The position numbers were made by a program, and so were the translations under genes. A stretch of DNA of 11,637 nt from an uncultured Paraprevotella sp. (lineage in GTDB: Bacteria; Bacteroidota; Bacteroidia; Bacteroidales; Bacteroidaceae): assembly GCA_900770805.1 (NCBI GenBank), contig CAAGLP010000015.1:1-11637 (forward strand), read 5' to 3'. Shown here in pieces: positions 6,829-11,637 of the stretch (the first letter of the stretch is position 1; every line of letters starts with the position of its first letter). The notes below the pieces were generated by a model. That model was not told where the DNA came from. It ran no database searches and worked only from the letters and a program-made list of their open reading frames with translations.

Positions 6829-7860
6829 ATGATGCAAATCAAGAACAATATTTCTTTATTAGAATATAATACCTTTGCCATTGACGTTACGGCAGATACA
6901 ATGATCTTCTATGATTCCGTAGACGAATTGAAGACCCTGATAACCACCTCTCTGCACACTCTGCCCATACCTCTCTTGCACATAGGCGAAGGTAGCAACC
7001 TCTTGTTTCTGAAGGATTTCTGCGGTACCGTACTGCTCAGCAATATCCGAGACGTGGAGATCGTCAGCGAGCAGCAGGGCCAGATCCTCGTCCGAGTGGG
7101 TGCCGGCTGGAAGATGGACGACTTCATCGACTATGCCATTTCCCATGGATGGTATGGATTGGAAAACCTCAGCTTGATACCCGGTCAGGTGGGTGCCAGC
7201 GCAGTGCAGAACATTGGCGCCTATGGCGTGGAGGTGGGCGACCATATCCATGCCGTAAATTGCATCTCCCTTCAGGATGGTGAAACCAGACGCTTCACCC
7301 ACGACGAATGCACCTTCTCATACAGACATAGCATATTCAAGACACCGGAACTCAGAGGCAAGTATGCCGTTACCAGTGTAGAGTATGCCCTGTCCACCAC
7401 ATTCCAACCCAATTTGGAGTACAAAGGCATACTGCAATGCCTTGCCGGCGATGGTATTGCTCCCGCCGACGTGGATGCCACCACTTTAAGGCAAACCATC
7501 ATCAAGATTAGGGAAGACAAACTTCCCGACCCCAGGAAGCAGGGCAATGCCGGCAGCTTCTTCATGAATCCCGTTGTGAACAAGGCCACCTTCCTCGGCC
7601 TTCGCCAACAGTATCCCGACATACCGCACTACACAGTGGACGACGACCACATCAAGATACCTGCCGCATGGCTCATAGACCAATGCGGATGGAAAGGTCA
7701 GTCGCTCGGACGCGCCGGAGTGCACGACCGCCAACCCCTTGTCCTTGTCAATATGGGCGGAGCGCAGGGTGCCGACATAGCCAAACTCTCCGCCAGGATA
7801 CAGGCCGATGTGCTTGCTAAATTCAACATCAGCATATCGCCAGAAGTAAATTTCATTTAA
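6829..7860 (+). CDS. murB: UDP-N-acetylenolpyruvoylglucosamine reductase, type I
   Basis: MurB reduces UDP-GlcNAc-enolpyruvate with NADPH through a tightly bound FAD, giving UDP-MurNAc, the second committed step of peptidoglycan synthesis in the cytoplasm. The 343-residue length fits type I MurB. The FAD-binding domain shows GEGSNLL (53-59) and PGQVGASAVQNIGAYGVEVG (118-137). YRHSIFK (165-171) includes the Arg equivalent to Arg159 of the E. coli enzyme. GNAGSFF (239-245) holds Ser243, the proton donor (Ser229 in E. coli), and Glu339 near the C-terminus matches the second catalytic acid (Glu325). Two ATG codons are consecutive (6829 and 6832) and either may start translation. It is the middle gene of a likely three-gene operon, 35 bp after the lipoprotein and 49 bp before the flavin reductase. 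Confidence 0.97.
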   Translation: MMQIKNNISLLEYNTFAIDVTADTMIFYDSVDELKTLITTSLHTLPIPLLHIGEGSNLLFLKDFCGTVLLSNIRDVEIVSEQQGQILVRVGAGWKMDDFIDYAISHGWYGLENLSLIPGQVGASAVQNIGAYGVEVGDHIHAVNCISLQDGETRRFTHDECTFSYRHSIFKTPELRGKYAVTSVEYALSTTFQPNLEYKGILQCLAGDGIAPADVDATTLRQTIIKIREDKLPDPRKQGNAGSFFMNPVVNKATFLGLRQQYPDIPHYTVDDDHIKIPAAWLIDQCGWKGQSLGRAGVHDRQPLVLVNMGGAQGADIAKLSARIQADVLAKFNISISPEVNFI

Positions 7861-7909
7861 GGCTCCATATCACCCTAAAGCATAACTTCAACACTCACAT
7901 CGTATACCC

Positions 7910-8425
7910 ATGGTAAAGACTGATATAAATATCCTTATGAAGGAGGATATCTGGAATCTGATAGGCAAACAATGGATGCTGGTAACGGCCGGTTCTTTGG
8001 ATAGTTTCAACACCATGACCGCCTCTTGGGGAGGCATCGGATGGTTGTGGAACAAGCCAGTAGCCTTCGTCTTCATCAGACCAGAAAGATACACCCATCA
8101 GTTTGTCGAGGGCAACGAATATCTCACGCTCAGTTTCTTCGACGAGCAGTACCGCAAGGCATTGCAGATATGCGGAACCACCAGTGGCAGGGATTGCAAC
8201 AAAGTGCAGCAGGCAGAGCTCACTCCCGAGGCCTTCAATGCCGATGCCACCACCTTTTCCCAGGCACGCCTTACACTCCTGTGTCGCAAGCTCTTCAAGA
8301 CTCCTATGACCGAGCAGGCCTTCCTCGACAAGGACATCCTCCACCGCTGGTATAACGACAATCCCGGTGGCAGTCTTCACGATATATATGTTTTGGAGAT
8401 AGAGGAAGCCGCCACCGCCCAATAA
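7910..8425 (+). CDS. Flavin reductase-like protein (FMN-binding split barrel)
   Basis: This is a 171-residue cytoplasmic protein of the flavin reductase-like family, with an FMN-binding split-barrel fold. The segment FNTMTASWGGIGWLWNKPVA (about 33-52) followed by RPERYTHQF matches family members that bind FMN, and LTLSFFDEQYRKALQICGTT (about 72-91) is also characteristic. Members reduce flavins with NAD(P)H or act as small flavoproteins, and the physiological partner is unknown here. The start is uncertain: the ATG at 7910 is used, but the ATG at 7937 (MKEDIWNLIG) would also give a family-like N-terminus. It lies 49 bp after murB with no promoter motif between, so it is probably cotranscribed. 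It could supply reduced flavin, but co-function with MurB, an FAD enzyme, is only a guess. Confidence 0.88.
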   Translation: MVKTDINILMKEDIWNLIGKQWMLVTAGSLDSFNTMTASWGGIGWLWNKPVAFVFIRPERYTHQFVEGNEYLTLSFFDEQYRKALQICGTTSGRDCNKVQQAELTPEAFNADATTFSQARLTLLCRKLFKTPMTEQAFLDKDILHRWYNDNPGGSLHDIYVLEIEEAATAQ

Positions 8426-8549
8426 TTTGATTATTATATTAGATTATGATGTATGAATAGGGATATTGTATGATATGGACTTATAATAATATTCAATAAT
8501 TACTAAACATAATGTCTATTCTTGTAATAGCGAAGTTGTATATATAAAT

Positions 8550-8580
8550 AATGCGATTGATACAGATATATCATCGCATT
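8550..8580. terminator. Stem-loop in the convergent intergenic region, candidate bidirectional terminator
   Basis: The 218-bp AT-rich gap at 8426-8643 lies between converging genes and holds no supported gene. Inside it, AATGCGATTGATA (8550-8562) pairs with TATCATCGCATT (8569-8580), a 12-bp stem with one bulged T and a 6-nt loop. A smaller AT-only stem (ATATTA/TAATAT, 8581-8599) follows. There is no clean U tract on either side, only AT-rich sequence, so termination efficiency is uncertain. The stem lies 125 bp after the flavin reductase stop and 64 bp beyond the end of the leftward fusion gene. Confidence 0.45.
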
Positions 8581-8643
8581 ATATTATCGATTGTAATATA
8601 TAAGATACTTGGCAAAAATATATTCTATACCTGTATTCTGTTG

Positions 8644-10905
8644 CTAGAATACGTATTGTTCAGCATCCTGGATACAATTTATTTTGCCTACATCCATAAG
8701 TTTAAGGTCATACTGTTCGTGACCTTTGATAATGGAATTCTTGCATTGAGCCAGATAAAAGTCAGTTATGCTGAATTTTGTTGGCCAAGACGACATCATA
8801 CCGATAAGTTTGGTGCTTATAAGGTGTATGCCAGAAAACGCCCTGAGATGATAGTTTCTGAAATCAAGAGCATCTTGAGGTCTTTGTGATAGTTGTTCGT
8901 GTACCTCTTCATAAGGACTCTTTATTTCTCCTGTAGATATATTTGTCCATCCCACAAGGTTCATTTCGTCATCAAAGATCAGGTATCTTGCTGTTTTGCG
9001 TTTTGATACAACAAGGACTGCATCTGCAGAACCTTGGGATTTGGTCCAGAATTCATCAAGATTCAGGTTAGAAAGGATATCCACGTTGTGTACCAGGAAC
9101 TTATGTTCGGGATTGTTATTGGTTAGCAATGCTGCTGCATGCAGAATTCCACCACCGGTTTCCAACAGTTCATGGCGTTCATCTGAGAATGAAATCCTGA
9201 TATTCTTGTCTTGATAATATGTTGTTTCTACGATGTTCCTACCCCATTCTTCAATCATATCAGCAAAATGGTGTACGTTAACAACAATATCGTTGAAACC
9301 AGCAGAAACGAGTTTCTCTAATACATGCTCGATCAATGGTTTGCCGGCAATTTCCACAAGAGCCTTTGGTCTGGTGTCGGTCAGTGGCTTTAATCGTGTG
9401 CCAAGACCCGCTGCAAAAATCATTGCTTTTCTTCTGGCAGGCAGAACTTTGACTATGTTTTGTTCGCGATGTGTTATGGATACCTCTATACCATATTTCT
9501 CATTTATGTGCTCTGCCAGATGCTGAGCGCTATAAACACTGCGATGCTGTCCTCCTGTACATCCAAATGAGAACATCAGTGATGTAAAGCCACGTTCCAT
9601 GTATCTTTCCACATGTGCATCAGCCAACTTGTATATATTATCAAGGAAAGTAATGATTTCACCGTCGTTTTCCAGAAAATCTATAACAGGTTGGTCTAGT
9701 CCGGTAAGCTTCTTGTATGGTTCATACCTACCTGGATTGTGAGTTGCCCTGCAATCAAACACGTATCCTCCACCATTTCCAGAGGTGTCTGCAGGTATAC
9801 CTTTTTTATAGGAAAAGCTGAATACACGTACTTTCAGTTGTCCTTTATTATCATGAATGGAACATGATGGCACCAGTTTCTTTTCTTTTTCTTGTCGTGA
9901 GAATTCTGGCAGTGAAACCAATCTTTTCAGCACATCGTTCAGGTATGGGTAAGGACATGAGTTCTGGTATGTGAGTACCTCACGCAGGTTGTCAATTGCA
10001 GCCGGTATGCTATCCAGGAAATATTTCTTCTGTTCGTATATACCTCTAAATCCATATGCTCCCAGCACCTGCAAGGTCCGGAACAGAACCCATTGTGGGA
10101 TGCTGTTTCTGAATGCCTGCTCATCCACATCCTCTAACTCTTTCAACGCGCTCAGGTATTCATCTATAAGATGTTGTCTGAGTTCTGTGTTGAAATGCGA
10201 TGATGCCTGCCACAGGAAAGACACCAGGTCGTATTGCAATGGACCTCTGCGTCCTCCCTGGAAATCTATCAGGTAGAGATTCTCTTCCTGGTCAATCATC
10301 ACATTACGTGCCTGAAAGTCGCGATACAGGAAGTACGGTTTGACAGAGTTACCCAAATCCTTTGCCAACTGGCAGAATGACTCCTCCAGTTTTGATTCGT
10401 TAAAGTCGAGACTTGTGGTCTTTAAAAAGCAGTACTTAAAATAGTTCAGGTCGAACATCACGTTCTGCTCATTCATCTCCTCCTGTGGATAGCACTGCTT
10501 GAAATCTAGTTCCTTTGCACCAAGGACCTGTATCTGAGGCAACAGCCTAATGGTCTTTTCCAGAAGTCTGATGTCGTCAGCACCATATCCTTCGGTATTT
10601 TCACGTCCACTTTTCAATGCATCATAAAGAGTAGCATTACCAAGATCACTTTGCAGATATGCCATTCCATCCTCACTAACTGCAAGTATTCTGGGTACAG
10701 GCAATCCCTTTTCTGTGAAATGTCTTGACAGATATATAAAGGTATTGTTCTCTTCATTGGATGTTCCGATGGAACCTATCAGAGTATGCCCGGAAGCTTC
10801 TGTAATACGGTAATATTCACGGTTGCTTCCTCCTCCAGCTATTCTCTCGCACAAGGAAGGTTCCTGGCCAGAGTATTCAGTGTATAGTTTTATTATAGAT
10901 TCCAT
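8644..10905 (-). CDS. Three-domain fusion: AmgK-like sugar kinase, RapZ C-terminal domain, MurU-like nucleotidyltransferase
   Basis: This 753-residue soluble protein has three parts. Residues 1-335 (DNA about 10905-9901) are an aminoglycoside-phosphotransferase-fold kinase: Gly-rich loop AGGGSNREYYRI (23-34), catalytic loop YRDFQARNVMI (194-204) with base Asp196 and Asn201, and metal-binding IDFQ (213-216, Asp214). Residues about 356-482 (9840-9460) are a RapZ C-terminal domain without the P-loop half, marked by VRVFSFSYKKGIP (359-371), LTGLD (400-404) and GCTGGQHRSV (448-457). Residues about 493-753 (9429-8644) are a nucleotidyltransferase with AAGLGTRLKPLTDTRPKALV (498-517), the MurU-type LETGGGI (581-587) and metal-site Asp609. 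In Pseudomonas, AmgK phosphorylates MurNAc at the anomeric carbon and MurU adds UMP, bypassing MurA/MurB. RapZ senses GlcN6P in E. coli. MurNAc-to-UDP-MurNAc salvage with built-in amino-sugar sensing is therefore inferred. Another sugar, or a LicA/LicC-like substrate, cannot be excluded. The gene follows rsmE by 53 bp on the same strand; the ATG at 10905 is preceded by an A/C-rich leader with no Shine-Dalgarno site. Confidence 0.85.
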   Translation of the reverse strand: MESIIKLYTEYSGQEPSLCERIAGGGSNREYYRITEASGHTLIGSIGTSNEENNTFIYLSRHFTEKGLPVPRILAVSEDGMAYLQSDLGNATLYDALKSGRENTEGYGADDIRLLEKTIRLLPQIQVLGAKELDFKQCYPQEEMNEQNVMFDLNYFKYCFLKTTSLDFNESKLEESFCQLAKDLGNSVKPYFLYRDFQARNVMIDQEENLYLIDFQGGRRGPLQYDLVSFLWQASSHFNTELRQHLIDEYLSALKELEDVDEQAFRNSIPQWVLFRTLQVLGAYGFRGIYEQKKYFLDSIPAAIDNLREVLTYQNSCPYPYLNDVLKRLVSLPEFSRQEKEKKLVPSCSIHDNKGQLKVRVFSFSYKKGIPADTSGNGGGYVFDCRATHNPGRYEPYKKLTGLDQPVIDFLENDGEIITFLDNIYKLADAHVERYMERGFTSLMFSFGCTGGQHRSVYSAQHLAEHINEKYGIEVSITHREQNIVKVLPARRKAMIFAAGLGTRLKPLTDTRPKALVEIAGKPLIEHVLEKLVSAGFNDIVVNVHHFADMIEEWGRNIVETTYYQDKNIRISFSDERHELLETGGGILHAAALLTNNNPEHKFLVHNVDILSNLNLDEFWTKSQGSADAVLVVSKRKTARYLIFDDEMNLVGWTNISTGEIKSPYEEVHEQLSQRPQDALDFRNYHLRAFSGIHLISTKLIGMMSSWPTKFSITDFYLAQCKNSIIKGHEQYDLKLMDVGKINCIQDAEQYVF

Positions 10906-10958
10906 TTGTTTGTGTGGATGTGTGCTTGTTGTATGTGTGTGCTATGAGTTTACTTGTT

Positions 10959-11637
10959 TCAGTCGCTCAGTGACTGGGACAATTGCATCAGGTGTACCGC
11001 CACCAATGCAGCCGTTTCAGTTCTCAGTCTGCTGCTTCCTAATGATACGCTTTGGAATCCATGCTCCTCAGCCATGCGGACCTCTTCCAACGAGAAGTCA
11101 CCTTCAGGACCAATCATTACAATGCAATCCTGTCCATTCCGTGTTAAATCTTTCAAGTGAGGTTTCTTACCCTCATTGCAATGGCATATGAATCGTTGTA
11201 CACCATCATTCTCTTGTCCGGCAGGAAGTCCCCATTGCTCTACAAAGTCTTTGAAGGACTGCATTTCATCTACCGCAGGCATCCAGGCCTTATGAGACTG
11301 CTTTGTTGCAGAAACTACAATTTTCTCAATACGTTCCGTTTTGATGTTGCGACGCTCAGAGAACTGGCAGTTCAGGAATGACACCCTATCCCACCCTATT
11401 TCGGTAGCTTTTTCTACAAGCCATTCCATGCGCTCGTTCAGTTTTGTGGGTGCTACGGCCAGATGTATGTTACCTGCCCATGCTCTTGTCTGCTTCTCCT
11501 CTTCTATTATTTTGTAAAGGCAATGATGATTGGACGCAGTGGTTATTTCAGCCTTGTAGAAGGTTCCGCATCCATCCATGAGGTAAATCTCGTCACCTTC
11601 CTTCATGCGAAGCACACGTACAGCGTGTTTGGCTTCA
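10959..11637 (-). CDS. rsmE: 16S rRNA (uracil(1498)-N3)-methyltransferase, 5' end beyond window
   Basis: RsmE methylates N3 of U1498 in 16S rRNA of the 30S subunit, using S-adenosylmethionine. The visible part has 225 codons and runs open to the right edge; family members are about 235-250 residues, so only a short N-terminus is missing. The edge sequence EAKHAVRVLRMKEGDE is the conserved HAxxVLRM stretch of the N-terminal PUA-like domain, so the GTG at 11615 and the ATG at 11606 are internal codons, not starts. The SPOUT domain shows FSERRNIKTERIEKIVVSAT, then the trefoil-knot cofactor motifs MIGPEGDFSLEEV and LGSSRLRTETAAL near the C-terminus. The first knot motif has Asp where Gly is common (GPEGG). 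The gene is followed 53 bp later by the sugar kinase fusion, with which it is probably cotranscribed. Confidence 0.95.
   Translation of the reverse strand, partial: EAKHAVRVLRMKEGDEIYLMDGCGTFYKAEITTASNHHCLYKIIEEEKQTRAWAGNIHLAVAPTKLNERMEWLVEKATEIGWDRVSFLNCQFSERRNIKTERIEKIVVSATKQSHKAWMPAVDEMQSFKDFVEQWGLPAGQENDGVQRFICHCNEGKKPHLKDLTRNGQDCIVMIGPEGDFSLEEVRMAEEHGFQSVSLGSSRLRTETAALVAVHLMQLSQSLSD

Noticed and set aside
8551..8889. 112-residue rightward open frame starting in the convergent gap, with a hydrophobic N-terminal half
   Set aside because: The first 93 bases are AT-rich intergenic DNA inside a stem-loop, and the rest is antisense to the nucleotidyltransferase domain. The hydrophobic stretch follows from AT-rich codons, and no promoter or ribosome site supports it.
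11604..11615. Start codon of rsmE at GTG 11615 or ATG 11606
   Set aside because: The frame continues open to the window edge and the upstream residues (EAKHAVR) are conserved in the family, so the true start lies outside the window.

Overview
The window looks like chromosomal DNA of a Bacteroidales bacterium, most likely Prevotella-like. Several promoters match the Bacteroidetes -7 consensus TAnnTTTG, Shine-Dalgarno sequences are mostly absent, there is a DUF4348-type lipoprotein (a Bacteroidetes family), and the protein sequences are typical of that group. The genus is an inference from memory, not from a search. No tRNA, rRNA, CRISPR array, insertion sequence or phage gene was seen.

Layout. 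Positions 1-94 hold the first 31 codons of a leftward flavodoxin-fold protein that runs off the left edge. A 205-bp divergent intergenic region follows, with back-to-back promoter candidates and several inverted repeats. Positions 300-4675 are a rightward four-gene ABC efflux operon: a MacB/LolD-class ATPase, two different MacB/FtsX-type permeases and a membrane-anchored periplasmic adaptor. No TolC-like outer-membrane gene is present. pheS (phenylalanyl-tRNA synthetase alpha subunit) lies on the opposite strand at 4803-5822 and ends in a strong intrinsic terminator. A 113-bp divergent promoter region then leads into a rightward operon: a DUF4348 lipoprotein, murB, and a flavin reductase-like protein (5936-8425). 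An AT-rich convergent intergenic region with a stem-loop separates this from a leftward pair: rsmE (cut by the right edge), followed by a 753-residue gene at 8644-10905.

The 753-residue protein is the most interesting object. It joins three domains in one reading frame: an aminoglycoside-phosphotransferase-fold sugar kinase (AmgK-like), a stand-alone RapZ C-terminal domain, and a MurU-like sugar-1-phosphate nucleotidyltransferase. In Pseudomonas, AmgK and MurU are separate enzymes that turn MurNAc into UDP-MurNAc and bypass MurA/MurB. In Enterobacteria the RapZ C-terminal domain senses the amino-sugar state (GlcN6P and the small RNA GlmZ). The fusion suggests a single polypeptide that salvages a cell-wall sugar and may be gated by an amino-sugar phosphate sensor. 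murB, the de novo step that such salvage would bypass, lies about 0.8 kb away.

The remaining genes are ordinary housekeeping or envelope genes. The less expected details are the nested inverted repeats upstream of the efflux operon, the internal duplication in the DUF4348 lipoprotein, and one strong AGGAGG ribosome binding site inside the efflux operon.
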